A DNA stretch of 64,000 nucleotides from Synergistaceae bacterium UBA6083. Its GTDB lineage: Bacteria > Synergistota > Synergistia > Synergistales > 79-D21. Shown here piece by piece: positions 32,630 to 40,337 of the stretch. Numbering within the stretch: position 1 is the stretch's first letter; each line of letters starts with the position of its first letter. Below the pieces are notes generated by a model. It had not been told where the DNA came from. It ran no database searches and was given only the letters and a program-made list of their open reading frames with translations. A program made the translations under genes and the position numbers. The DNA is taken from the NCBI GenBank assembly GCA_002436015.1, contig DIXJ01000003.1:1-64000 (forward strand), in the 5' to 3' direction.

Positions 32630-33127
32630 ATGTCGGAAGTCAAGGGATGGAAAGTGGTGAAGATGGAGATCCCGGAAGAGTGCAACATCATCCTGGGGCA
32701 AAGCCATTTCATCAAAACCGTGGAGGACCTTTTCGAAGCGCTTGTGACCTCATCACCCAGCCTGCAGTTCGGCATTGCCTTTTGCGAGGCCTCGGAACCC
32801 TGCCTCATACGCCACGACGGCAACTCTCCGGACCTTGTGGAGGCAGCCATCCGAAATGCCCAGTCCCTTTCCGCCGGGCATGCCTTCGTCGTCCTTATCC
32901 GCAACGGATACCCGATCAACGTGCTGGACCGCATCAAGGGTGTCCAGGAGGTCTGCGGAATATTTGCCGCTACGGCGAATCCCTTGGAAGTCCTTATTTT
33001 CGAGACCGGCCAGGGACGCGGTATAGCAGGAGTCGTAGACGGCTTTTCTTCAAGGGGCGTCGAGGAGGAGACTCACGTTGCGGCCCGAAAGCGCCTGCTC
33101 AGGAGCATTATCGGCTATAAGCGCTAG
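32630..33127 (+). CDS. Adenosine-specific kinase (PF04008 family)
   Basis: 165 residues matching the small adenosine-specific kinase family, with N-I-I-L-G-Q-S-H-F-I-K-T-V-E near the start, H-A-F-V-V-L-I-R-N-G-Y-P-I-N-V-L-D, and G-I-F-A-A-T-A-N-P-L-E-V in the second half. It is mostly an archaeal and thermophile family. GGGAGGTG precedes ATG 32630. The role here is inferred from homology alone. Confidence 0.8.
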   Translation: MSEVKGWKVVKMEIPEECNIILGQSHFIKTVEDLFEALVTSSPSLQFGIAFCEASEPCLIRHDGNSPDLVEAAIRNAQSLSAGHAFVVLIRNGYPINVLDRIKGVQEVCGIFAATANPLEVLIFETGQGRGIAGVVDGFSSRGVEEETHVAARKRLLRSIIGYKR

Positions 33128-33148
33128 AGACCTTTGAACAGGTCCTAA

Positions 33149-34537
33149 TCAGCTTGGGGACGGCTTTATCCAGGCCGTCCCTTTTCTTTTCCAGCCGATG
33201 GCACAGCAGAGGGCGGAAAAGAAAAGACCCGTGAAGAGTGGATCCCCGGGCAGGCCGGACAAGGGCCAGGCCAGTACGATCACCAAACCGGCAAGGGAAG
33301 AATGGAAAGCCCATCTTGGATTAAGGTGTCCAGGTGCAAGAATGGCGATGGCAAATGGGAGGAAGGTCCCGGCACCCCGAAGACCCATGCTGAGATAGCT
33401 CCAGGAGAGGATCAAGGAACCCGGGGCAAGGAGGGCCACGGCTGCTGCGCCGCAGACAAGAACCAGCAGGGTTATGCGGCTGTGCGAGAGGAGTTCTTGA
33501 TCTGTCGGTTTTTTCCGGGCGAATACGGGTGATAAATCCCGCGCAAGGTTCGTGGCGATACCGAGGCAGAGTCCTGCCGCGGTTCCGATGATCGTGATGG
33601 CGATCCCGCTCCAGAGGCTCCCTGCGACCAGGGGAGGAAAATTTTGCGAGATGAAGCGGGGAAGCACCTGCGATGCGACAAGTCCCGGTTGTTGGGCCCT
33701 CATGCCAAGGCCGACCCAGATAGCCAAGAGTCCCAGGGGCGGCATCAACGCCGCTGAAAGGAGGGCTCCCTTGCGAGCCGTTCTCTCGCTTGAGGCTGAG
33801 AAAACGGCCTGGATGTAGATCTGGGTCGTCATCACGCCGACAACGAGAGACAGGCCTGCGTTCAGGTCCAGCCCCAGGCCGCGGCCGAAGGGGTTGAACC
33901 ATGGGTGAGAGGGGAGGGCTTTCCATAGGGAAGGCAGCGTTGCTCCCCCGGCGGCGGAGACTCCGGCGCAGGTGGCGAGGACAAGGTAGAGAAAGGATAT
34001 CTTCGCCTTGCCCAGCGTGCCATAACTCTTCAATCCCCCGAGGAGGATGAATCCCAGGATCGCCAGCGCGACGCCGGCCGCAGCGGCCGTGTCGGAAAGG
34101 GGCCAGATCCCCTGGAGCATGGCCAGCCCCGCAAGAAACTGCGCAACAACCGAGATAAAGGTCCCAATCGTTGATGCAGCCAGGGCGACGAGGCCGGTTT
34201 TCGGGCCGTACCGGTTTGCAAGGAGTTCCGGTATGGTTGAAAGCCCCGTCCTACGAAGCGGGCGGGCAAACCAGAGGCCCAGGACCAGGCATCCAATGCC
34301 TCCGCCGAGGGTGAACCACCACGCGGAGAGGCCGAAACGGTAGGCCATCTCCACGGTCCCTACGGTGCTGGCGCCCCCGACCAAGGCCCCGAGGAGAATC
34401 CCGCTGACTTCCAGCGAACCGGCTTTCCGGCCTGCCAGGGCATAGTCGGAAGCGGTGCGGACTCCCCGTGCCTTGATGGTTCCCAGGATGACAAACGCCA
34501 GGATAACAAGCCCGACGCCAGTCCCGAAGGTAAACAT
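33149..34537 (-). CDS. Sodium:solute symporter family protein
   Basis: 462 residues with about twelve hydrophobic segments, of the SSS family. Recognisable are S-D-Y-A-L-A-G-R-K-A-G early, V-G-G-A-S-T-V-G-T-V-E-M-A-Y, and the G-L-S-A-W-W-F-T-L-G-G-G-I-G segment. The substrate (proline, pantothenate, acetate or other) is not predictable. Start 34537 gives M-F-T-F-G-T-G and has a run of seven G residues as ribosome-binding site. The frame continues upstream with hydrophilic, non-family sequence. Confidence 0.85.
   Translation of the reverse strand: MFTFGTGVGLVILAFVILGTIKARGVRTASDYALAGRKAGSLEVSGILLGALVGGASTVGTVEMAYRFGLSAWWFTLGGGIGCLVLGLWFARPLRRTGLSTIPELLANRYGPKTGLVALAASTIGTFISVVAQFLAGLAMLQGIWPLSDTAAAAGVALAILGFILLGGLKSYGTLGKAKISFLYLVLATCAGVSAAGGATLPSLWKALPSHPWFNPFGRGLGLDLNAGLSLVVGVMTTQIYIQAVFSASSERTARKGALLSAALMPPLGLLAIWVGLGMRAQQPGLVASQVLPRFISQNFPPLVAGSLWSGIAITIIGTAAGLCLGIATNLARDLSPVFARKKPTDQELLSHSRITLLVLVCGAAAVALLAPGSLILSWSYLSMGLRGAGTFLPFAIAILAPGHLNPRWAFHSSLAGLVIVLAWPLSGLPGDPLFTGLFFSALCCAIGWKRKGTAWIKPSPS
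33155..33190 (+). terminator. Intrinsic terminator after the adenosine-specific kinase gene
   Basis: GGGACGGC (33157-33164) pairs with GCCGTCCC (33174-33181), followed by TTTTCTTTT. It overlaps the 3' end of the converging symporter gene. Confidence 0.75.
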
Positions 34538-34580
34538 GGCATTTCCCCCCCTTTGCTCTCGAAATCGTCCTGTCGGGCAC

Positions 34581-34609
34581 AGTGTAGCGTCATGACGTAT
34601 CGGAGCCAA
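34581..34609 (-). promoter_or_regulatory. Putative promoter of the symporter gene
   Basis: On the minus strand TTGGCT (34609-34604), a 17-base spacer, then TACACT (34586-34581). The spacer contains the perfect palindrome CGTCATGACG (34588-34597), a possible operator. Confidence 0.45.
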
Positions 34610-34668
34610 TATGTTATTTTTATCACAGAGAATTACCATGCTGGCATTGACCGGGGAGGTCGAACGAC

Positions 34669-35034
34669 TTGAAGTTGAAAGAGATCGTATCCTGCATCGG
34701 AGCGGAAATCCTTTATGGAGAGGACCTGCTCGACACGGTTGAGATCGAGAATGCCTACGCCTCGGACCTCATGAGCGATGTCCTGGCCTTTGCCTGGCCC
34801 GGGACACTTCTCCTGACGGGACTGACCAACGTTCAGATCGTCCGGACGGCCCAGATGATGGATATTCCGGCGGTTGTCTTCGTAAGGGGGAAAAGGCCTC
34901 AGGAAGAGGCCGTTTCCCTGGCCAAAAACGTCGGAATGCCGCTCCTGGTTTCTTCCATGAGCATGTATGAAACCTGCGGGCTGCTCTACAAGGCGGGTCT
35001 GTCCCCGTGCATCATCCCCTCCCGGGAGGCATAG
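34669..35034 (+). CDS. DRTGG-like domain protein (first copy)
   Basis: 121 residues related to the small DRTGG-domain proteins that accompany [FeFe]-hydrogenase clusters. Near the start is I-V-S-C-I-G-A-E-I-L-Y-G; further on A-S-D-L-M-S-D-V-L, L-L-L-T-G-L-T-N-V-Q and P-A-V-V-F-V-R-G-K-R-P. The literal DRTGG string is absent. It starts with TTG 34669 after GGGGAGG. First gene of the five-gene cluster 34669-37912; partner binding or nucleotide sensing is possible, not shown. Confidence 0.75.
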   Translation: MKLKEIVSCIGAEILYGEDLLDTVEIENAYASDLMSDVLAFAWPGTLLLTGLTNVQIVRTAQMMDIPAVVFVRGKRPQEEAVSLAKNVGMPLLVSSMSMYETCGLLYKAGLSPCIIPSREA

Positions 35035-35037
35035 TGT

Positions 35038-35484
35038 GTGGACAGCCATTATGAGGTGGAATTCACGGTAAGGGGAGATGACTTCCTTGCCGCCGGGGAA
35101 GCATCCAACCAGATCAAGGAAACCCTCATCATGCTGGGAGTTCCGTCCCCCATTTCGCGACGGGCTTCCATCATCACCTACGAAGCCGAGATGAACCTCG
35201 TTATCCATTCGGGGGGAGGATCCCTTCGGGCGGTCATCACGCCGGAAAAGCTGACGATCCAGGCCACGGACCGGGGGCCCGGCATTCCTGACCTCCACCT
35301 GGCCATGCGAGAGGGGTTTTCCACGGCCCCCGACAGGGTTAGGGAGATGGGGTTCGGAGCGGGAATGGGGTTGCCGAACATCAAACGCAATTCCGACAGC
35401 CTTGAGATCGAGTCGGAAGTTGGTAAGGGAACGACTCTCACTGCAACGATTTTTTTCCATGAAGGACCAGTGGACAGGAGGTAG
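35038..35484 (+). CDS. GHKL-type ATPase (anti-sigma-factor/histidine-kinase-like domain)
   Basis: 148 residues, a lone GHKL ATP-binding domain. The N-box E-A-E-M-N-L, G1 D-R-G-P-G-I-P, and G2 G-F-G-A-G-M-G-L are all present. No phosphorylatable histidine domain or sensor is attached, so it resembles SpoIIAB/RsbW-like regulators. GTG 35038 starts just 3 bases after the first DRTGG-like gene. It probably acts with the iron-sulfur protein encoded next door. Confidence 0.83.
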   Translation: MDSHYEVEFTVRGDDFLAAGEASNQIKETLIMLGVPSPISRRASIITYEAEMNLVIHSGGGSLRAVITPEKLTIQATDRGPGIPDLHLAMREGFSTAPDRVREMGFGAGMGLPNIKRNSDSLEIESEVGKGTTLTATIFFHEGPVDRR

Positions 35485-35488
35485 ACCG

Positions 35489-36802
35489 ATGGAAACGGGG
35501 ATCAAGATCATCGAAGGCAGTTGCAAGGGTTGCGTGAACTGCATCAAGTCCTGTCCGACCGAGGCCCTCAGGGTGGTTGACGGAAGGGTGAGGATCCTGT
35601 CCGACCTGTGCATCGACTGCGGGGAATGTCTTAGGACCTGCAGGGAGAAAGCTCTTGGTCTCGACGAGGACGACTGGGATCTCATCCGAAGCCACGGGCC
35701 GACCACCCTCATGGCCGATCCCACCTTTTGCGCCCAGTTTTCCCACTACTGGACCCCGGGTCTCGTCAGGAAGGCTCTGGCCTCATTAAACCTGAAGGAC
35801 CTTTTCGACGAGACGGCCAAGGCCTTTGACCTGGCAGCCTTCGCCACGGCCAGGCAGATCGAGGAAGCCTCCAAGGAAAGCCTGCCTCTCATTTCCATCT
35901 ATTGCCCAGCGGTGGTCAGGTTGATCCAGGTCCGGTTTCCCGAGTTGCTTCACCGCCTCGTGGAGACCGAAACTCCCCTGGAAACGGGGACTCTCCTTTG
36001 GCGCAAGGAGACCGGTTCGGATGAAGGCGTGATCCTCGTGACGCCTTGCAGTGCCAAGGTGATGCTGGTCAGGGGCCCCGTGGGAAGGGAAAAAAGCACC
36101 ATGGGACATGTCGTCTCGGTCAAGCGCCTGGCGAGAGACCTTTTGGCCGCAGGCCCGAAAGTCGATGGCGCGGGTTTGGAACCGGTTGGGAGTCGTTGGC
36201 TGGCTTGGGCTTTGAGGGGTGGAGAAAGCCGCCACATCAAGGCTTTCTCGAAGAAGAACATCACGACCATGGCCGTTTCGGGACTCAGGAACACGATTGA
36301 TCTCCTGCAAGACCTGGAGTTGGGGCGATTGAAAGGCGTCGATTTCGTGGAGTGCCGGGTTTGCGACCTTGGTTGCATAGGCGGCATAGGAAACGCCGAG
36401 TCCCGTTTCCTGTCGGAACTGAGACTTTCAAGACAGCCAATCGAATGGGCCGTCACGGAAAGGGAGAGAGCCGTACTGTCTGACCTTTACGAAACGGGAA
36501 TCTGGAAACTCGAGCAGCCGATCCAGCCCCGGCCGCGCCCTTCCCTGGCAGATACCCTTGACGAGGCCATGAAAAAGCTGAAAACGATGCAGGCGGTATA
36601 CGCAGAGCTCCCCCACATCGACTGCGGGGCTTGCGGTCGCCCTTCGTGCATGGCCCTTGCTGAAGACGTGGTGCGTGGCGAAGGGGAAATCACCGATTGT
36701 GTATTCAAGCTGCGAGAGCGGATCTCCGTCCTGGGAGAGGAGATCACAGCCTTGAGCGGCAAACTGCCGCATGCCTTCCACGAAAGGAAGCACACAAAAT
36801 GA
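35489..36802 (+). CDS. [FeFe]-hydrogenase-like iron-sulfur protein (putative sensor)
   Basis: 437 residues. N-terminal bacterial-type ferredoxin domain with two C-x-x-C-x-x-C-x-x-x-C-P/R clusters (about residues 12-55). The middle (about 60-340) matches the large-subunit hydrogenase domain: L1 as S-I-Y-C-P-A-V, L2 as T-P-C-S-A-K, L3 as E-C-R-V-C-D-L-G-C-I-G-G. All four H-cluster cysteines remain, but the proton-relay cysteine before the L1 ligand is Tyr. A C-terminal C-x-x-C-x-x-x-x-C-x(n)-C cluster (D-C-G-A-C-G-R-P-S-C) follows. No PAS domain. ATG 35489 follows CAGGAGG. Confidence 0.87.
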   Translation: METGIKIIEGSCKGCVNCIKSCPTEALRVVDGRVRILSDLCIDCGECLRTCREKALGLDEDDWDLIRSHGPTTLMADPTFCAQFSHYWTPGLVRKALASLNLKDLFDETAKAFDLAAFATARQIEEASKESLPLISIYCPAVVRLIQVRFPELLHRLVETETPLETGTLLWRKETGSDEGVILVTPCSAKVMLVRGPVGREKSTMGHVVSVKRLARDLLAAGPKVDGAGLEPVGSRWLAWALRGGESRHIKAFSKKNITTMAVSGLRNTIDLLQDLELGRLKGVDFVECRVCDLGCIGGIGNAESRFLSELRLSRQPIEWAVTERERAVLSDLYETGIWKLEQPIQPRPRPSLADTLDEAMKKLKTMQAVYAELPHIDCGACGRPSCMALAEDVVRGEGEITDCVFKLRERISVLGEEITALSGKLPHAFHERKHTK

Positions 36803-37134
36803 CCGTATCCTCACTGATCGAAAGCCTCAAGCTTGATGTTCACAACGGGGGGGACGGGGATCGCCCCGTTTCCCACGGGGTCGTTGGCGATCTATTGAGC
36901 TTCGTCATGGGAGGGGCCCCGGAAGGAGCGGCCTGGGTGACCCTCCAGACCCATGTTAACCTGGCTGCCGTGGCGGTTCTCAAGGACATTCCTCTCGTTA
37001 TCCTGGCATCGGGAAGAACGCCGGATCCTGAATTGCTGGAGCGCTGCCGGAAGGAGAACATCACCCTGGCGACGGCAATCGATTCCCCATTCGATGTTTG
37101 CGGGGCTCTTCACGACCTGGGGTTGAAAGGCTAG
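36799..37134 (+). CDS. DRTGG-like domain protein (second copy)
   Basis: 111 residues, distantly similar to the protein at 34669: a short alpha/beta fold with V-V-G-D-L-L-S-F-V-M, V-T-L-Q-T-H-V-N-L and L-V-I-L-A-S-G-R-T-P-D. ATGA overlap with the iron-sulfur gene indicates coupling. It has no catalytic motif that I recognise. Together with the first copy it flanks the hydrogenase-like gene. Confidence 0.72.
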   Translation: MTVSSLIESLKLDVHNGGDGDRPVSHGVVGDLLSFVMGGAPEGAAWVTLQTHVNLAAVAVLKDIPLVILASGRTPDPELLERCRKENITLATAIDSPFDVCGALHDLGLKG

Positions 37135-37138
37135 CCCG

Positions 37139-37912
37139 ATGCGACAGGTCCGGGCGGACCTCCACCTTCATACCGTGCTTTCCCCGTGCGGCGAACTCGA
37201 CATGGGGGCACCGGACATCGTGGCGCGTGCCCTGGACCTGGGGATCGATGTCCTGGCTGTGACGGATCACAATACGTCGAGGAACGCCCACGCGGTCCAA
37301 AAAGCGGCGGAGGGGACAGGCCTTCTCGTTTTGGCGGGGCTTGAGGTCCAGAGCGCGGAGGATATCCATGCGGTCACCCTTTTCGGGACACCAGAAGAAG
37401 CCCTGGACTTCGAAGCCTGGCTTTGGGAGGGTTTTCCAAGGAGACTGAACCGCCCGGATCTCTTCGGTCCGCAGATCCTTATCGACCACGAAAACCAGAT
37501 TATCGGAGAAGAATCGGTGCTTCTTGTCCAGGGGGCCCGTCACGGGATCGATGCCGTCGTGCGGGAGGCCCGGAATAGGGGAGGGATCTGCTTTTTCAGT
37601 CACGTCGACCGGGAGTCCTTTTCCTACCCGGCGATCCTTGGCCCCATCCCGATCGACTACCCGGTCGATGCGCTCGAATTGAGCTGCGGGGTCAACCTGG
37701 AAAAGGTACGGGCCTTCCGTGCCGGATACCCGAATCTCCCCTTGTTGAGGAATTCCGACGCCCACTCCCTGGACCAGATGGATCTCCGCTGCTCAACGGT
37801 CTTCAGAGTGGAAGAAGCCAGCTTTTTCGAGCTGAGGCTTGCCATTAGGGGCGATGCGGGACGGGAAGTCCTCGATCCGTGGAACACCCTGGGAATTCAA
37901 CCATGCAGTTGA
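37139..37912 (+). CDS. PHP-domain phosphoesterase
   Basis: 257 residues. Metal-binding motifs of the PHP family: D-L-H-L-H-T-V-L-S-P near residue 6, V-T-D-H-N-T near residue 42, F-F-S-H-V-D, and N-S-D-A-H-S-L near residue 205. PHP proteins cleave phosphoesters, for example in histidinol phosphate, DNA and nucleotides. It ends the hydrogenase-like cluster by position (5 bases after the second DRTGG-like gene). Histidinol phosphatase is conceivable because the his operon lacks one, but family context favours a regulatory role. Confidence 0.85.
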   Translation: MRQVRADLHLHTVLSPCGELDMGAPDIVARALDLGIDVLAVTDHNTSRNAHAVQKAAEGTGLLVLAGLEVQSAEDIHAVTLFGTPEEALDFEAWLWEGFPRRLNRPDLFGPQILIDHENQIIGEESVLLVQGARHGIDAVVREARNRGGICFFSHVDRESFSYPAILGPIPIDYPVDALELSCGVNLEKVRAFRAGYPNLPLLRNSDAHSLDQMDLRCSTVFRVEEASFFELRLAIRGDAGREVLDPWNTLGIQPCS

Positions 37913-37960
37913 GATAACACGCTAAAGTGATAAGATAGGGGCGACAAGGGGGTGACCGGC

Positions 37961-38164
37961 ATGGAAGAGAAAAACCATGAGGAACTCAGCACGCCCGAAA
38001 CGACCCTGCAGTGCTGGTGCGGCCGGAAGATGATACTGGTGGAGGCCTTTCCCGACGACGGCAACTTCCGTTATGCCTGTCCCCTTTTACTTGCCGGTGA
38101 CGTAAGCCACGACCAGCTTGTCAGCGAGGAAGAATTCGTGGAAGAACCGGAAGAAAAAAGGTGA
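37961..38164 (+). CDS. Small cysteine-containing protein of unknown function
   Basis: 67 residues, unrecognised. It has L-Q-C-W-C-G-R-K-M near residue 15 and a third cysteine (A-C-P) near 41, ending in an acidic, glutamate-rich tail. ATG 37961 follows AAGGGGGTG. It lies 48 bases after the PHP gene and may share its transcript. Confidence 0.5.
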   Translation: MEEKNHEELSTPETTLQCWCGRKMILVEAFPDDGNFRYACPLLLAGDVSHDQLVSEEEFVEEPEEKR

Positions 38165-38174
38165 TTGCGCAAGT

Positions 38175-38696
38175 TTAGGGTTTCTTGATGTACCAGAGGG
38201 CGATATCTTTGTCTGAGGTGTAGGGGTCAGTTTTGAATTCCATTGCCATGCTTGCCCAACAGAGGGGTATTTCCGGGATCATGGCTTCGAGACGTTCTTT
38301 CGCCAGTGAATCCAGAGGAGACAGGGACGGATCCCTGAAAACGGCAAAAACCGCCACCTGCCCCGAGCGGCTGGCTACACCAACCCAGTAGTCCGCCATG
38401 ACAGGATTGCTTTCTATGTATTTTTCCGGTAAGGCGTCATGCCCATTTCCCGGGTCAGCATTTAAGTAGTGACCTCCGGAGTACATCCAAACGGGCCAGG
38501 TTCCATAATCTGCATAATAGAGCATGGCAGCTGCCTTTAAGGATCGCATGTCTTCAACGATGCGCGTGGCTTTTGCTTTTGCGGTGACCGAGAATGAAAC
38601 GAGCATCAAGGCTCCGGCCAGGATGCCGATGAGGAGCAGCACGATCAGGATCTCCACGAGCGTGAAAGCCCACCTCTTCCTGCCGAGCCTTTTCAT
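38175..38696 (-). CDS. Type IV pilin-like protein (prepilin N-terminal motif)
   Basis: 173 residues. The basic leader M-K-R-L-G-R-K-R-W-A is followed by F-T-L-V-E-I-L-I-V-L-L-L-I-G-I-L, the prepilin cleavage site and hydrophobic helix, with the Glu at +5. The rest is a globular head with Y-Y-A-D-Y-G-T-W-P, also seen in pseudopilins. No pilin assembly genes or peptidase are nearby, so it is an orphan. ATG 38696 follows AAGGCGGGGAAGGAAC. Confidence 0.82.
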   Translation of the reverse strand: MKRLGRKRWAFTLVEILIVLLLIGILAGALMLVSFSVTAKAKATRIVEDMRSLKAAAMLYYADYGTWPVWMYSGGHYLNADPGNGHDALPEKYIESNPVMADYWVGVASRSGQVAVFAVFRDPSLSPLDSLAKERLEAMIPEIPLCWASMAMEFKTDPYTSDKDIALWYIKKP

Positions 38697-38893
38697 GTTC
38701 CTTCCCCGCCTTCCCTTTTCAGGTCGAGCCCCGAATTTAATGAATTTTACCATGCATTAGCGAAAAGGCCGAAAGCGGTAATTCTGTTCATTTCACGGTA
38801 CCTGGCCTAGATCCATCGGTGCAGGACCATTCCACAAGTGAAAGGTCGTTTCAGGCGAAGCTCTCCCACCCTCCCATGGGGCAATGTTAAGAT

Positions 38894-39334
38894 ATGGCCA
38901 TGGGCAAAAAGCAGAAAACTCGACTCGATCTTCAGGAAGGCCCGGCCATGCAGCCCTTGCTGGGTGACCTTTTCAGGTCTCGGGGGCTGGCACCGGCAGG
39001 AAAGGAAGAACAGGAGCGCGCAAGGAACAGCCTTCCGGAGGAAGGACCTTCCTTGCTTGGGCCGGACCTCTCGGGGGTCAGCCGCATCGTGCTGCAATTC
39101 GAGAAAAAGGGACACGGAGGGAAACGAGCGACTCGAGTGGAAGGCTTGCCTTTCGGGGCCGAAGCGCTCAACAGCCTGGCCCGCGAGCTTCGTAGAGAAA
39201 TGGGGTGTGGCGCCTGGGTGGAGGGTGGAACTCTCCTGCTCCAGGGTGACTTGACCGAGAGGCTGCGGGACTGGTTTGAAGGGAAAGGCGCCAAGCGTGT
39301 TGTCATCTCTGGAAGAGGGGGAAGCGCGGGATGA
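38894..39334 (+). CDS. SUI1/YciH-family translation factor-like protein
   Basis: 146 residues. The C-terminal SUI1 domain shows R-I-V-L-Q-F-E-K-K-G-H-G-G-K-R, G-C-G-A-W-V-E-G-G-T, L-L-L-Q-G-D and G-A-K-R-V-V-I-S-G, close to bacterial YciH, an eIF1 relative of disputed function. The N-terminal 60 residues are less structured. No strong ribosome-binding site is visible, so the start (38894 or 38900) is uncertain. It overlaps glsA by 4 bases. Confidence 0.82.
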   Translation: MAMGKKQKTRLDLQEGPAMQPLLGDLFRSRGLAPAGKEEQERARNSLPEEGPSLLGPDLSGVSRIVLQFEKKGHGGKRATRVEGLPFGAEALNSLARELRREMGCGAWVEGGTLLLQGDLTERLRDWFEGKGAKRVVISGRGGSAG

Positions 39335-40266
39335 GCTTTATGACCTTCCAGGAAACGGACTTGGAGGAGCTTGTCAACGCGACGAGGTTCCTGGCAGCCA
39401 AGGGAAAAGTTGCGACCTACATCCCCGAATTGGCCCGGGGAAACCCCGAGATCCTTGCCGTTGCTGCAGTGGATGCAGCCGGCACGCTTGTTTCCGCAGG
39501 GGACAGGGACGTCCGTTTTACGATGCAGTCCATCTCGAAAGTGGTGTCACTATCTTTGGCGTTGATGGAACTTGGAGAAGAAGAGGTTTTCCGGAAGGTT
39601 GGGATGGACCCGACGGCAGACCCGTTCAACTCTGTCATGCGCTTGGAAATGATTCGTCCCCATGTGCCGCAGAACCCTCTTATCAATGCTGGCGCGATCG
39701 TTATCGATTCCATGCTTCCCTACGCCGATCCCGAAAAGGCTTTCTGCGCGGTCCGGGACATGGCCCGTCGGTTGGCCGGCAACCCGCGGATGAGAGAAAA
39801 CCAGGCTGTCTACCTTTCGGAAAAGAGGACGGGAGACCGCAACCGCTCCCTGGCTTATTTCCTGAAAAGCGTTGGGACGATCAAGGCTGACGTGGAAACG
39901 ATCCTGGATATTTATTTCCGGCAGTGCAGCCTGGAGGTTACCGTTTCAGACCTCGCCACCCTTGTGGCAACCCTTTCGATGGATGGGCGAAACCCCAGGA
40001 CGGGGGAGGAAGTGCTGCCACCGAGCGTCTGCCGGATTGTCAGGGCCCTGATGGCAACCTGCGGGCTTTATGATGGCTCAGGGGCCTTTGCCGTACGCGT
40101 CGGCCTGCCGGCTAAAAGCGGCGTTGGGGGAGGGATCGTGGCTGCGGTACCTGGGGTCATGGGAATAGGGGTTTGCGGTCCGGCCCTGGACCAGCAGGGA
40201 AACTCCATTGCCGGCATCGCCCTGCTCGAGCGCCTGTCTGGCCGGTATGGGCTGAGGGTTCTCTAG
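39331..40266 (+). CDS. glsA: Glutaminase A
   Basis: 311 residues; hydrolyses glutamine to glutamate and ammonia. The beta-lactamase-like catalytic motif S-x-x-K is S67-I-S-K70 in F-T-M-Q-S-I-S-K, as in E. coli glutaminase. Also seen: V-A-T-Y-I-P-E-L, P-F-N-S, N-P-L-I-N-A-G-A-I and the C-terminal K-S-G-V-G-G-G-I-V-A segment. ATG 39331 overlaps the SUI1-type gene by 4 bases, so the pair is coupled. It fits an amino-acid-fermenting lifestyle. Confidence 0.93.
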   Translation: MSFMTFQETDLEELVNATRFLAAKGKVATYIPELARGNPEILAVAAVDAAGTLVSAGDRDVRFTMQSISKVVSLSLALMELGEEEVFRKVGMDPTADPFNSVMRLEMIRPHVPQNPLINAGAIVIDSMLPYADPEKAFCAVRDMARRLAGNPRMRENQAVYLSEKRTGDRNRSLAYFLKSVGTIKADVETILDIYFRQCSLEVTVSDLATLVATLSMDGRNPRTGEEVLPPSVCRIVRALMATCGLYDGSGAFAVRVGLPAKSGVGGGIVAAVPGVMGIGVCGPALDQQGNSIAGIALLERLSGRYGLRVL

Positions 40267-40283
40267 GAAGAAGGGTAAAAATG

Positions 40284-40332
40284 AAAAGTGCGGGCCCCCT
40301 CGATAAATTCGATGAGGGCTCGCACTTTTTTG
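40284..40332. terminator. Bidirectional terminator between glsA and rubrerythrin
   Basis: AAAAGTGCGGGCCCCCTCGA pairs imperfectly with a downstream ATGAGGGCTCGCACTTTT (40311-40328) across a small loop; T and A tracts flank it on both strands. Confidence 0.8.
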
Positions 40333-40337
40333 TCTGC

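Noticed and set aside
31634..32707. 357-codon minus-strand open frame across the HAD phosphatase
   Set aside because: The plus-strand gene has full catalytic motifs; the antisense frame has none.
34633..35724. 363-codon minus-strand open frame across the hydrogenase-like cluster
   Set aside because: Overlaps three consistent plus-strand genes and has no recognisable domain.
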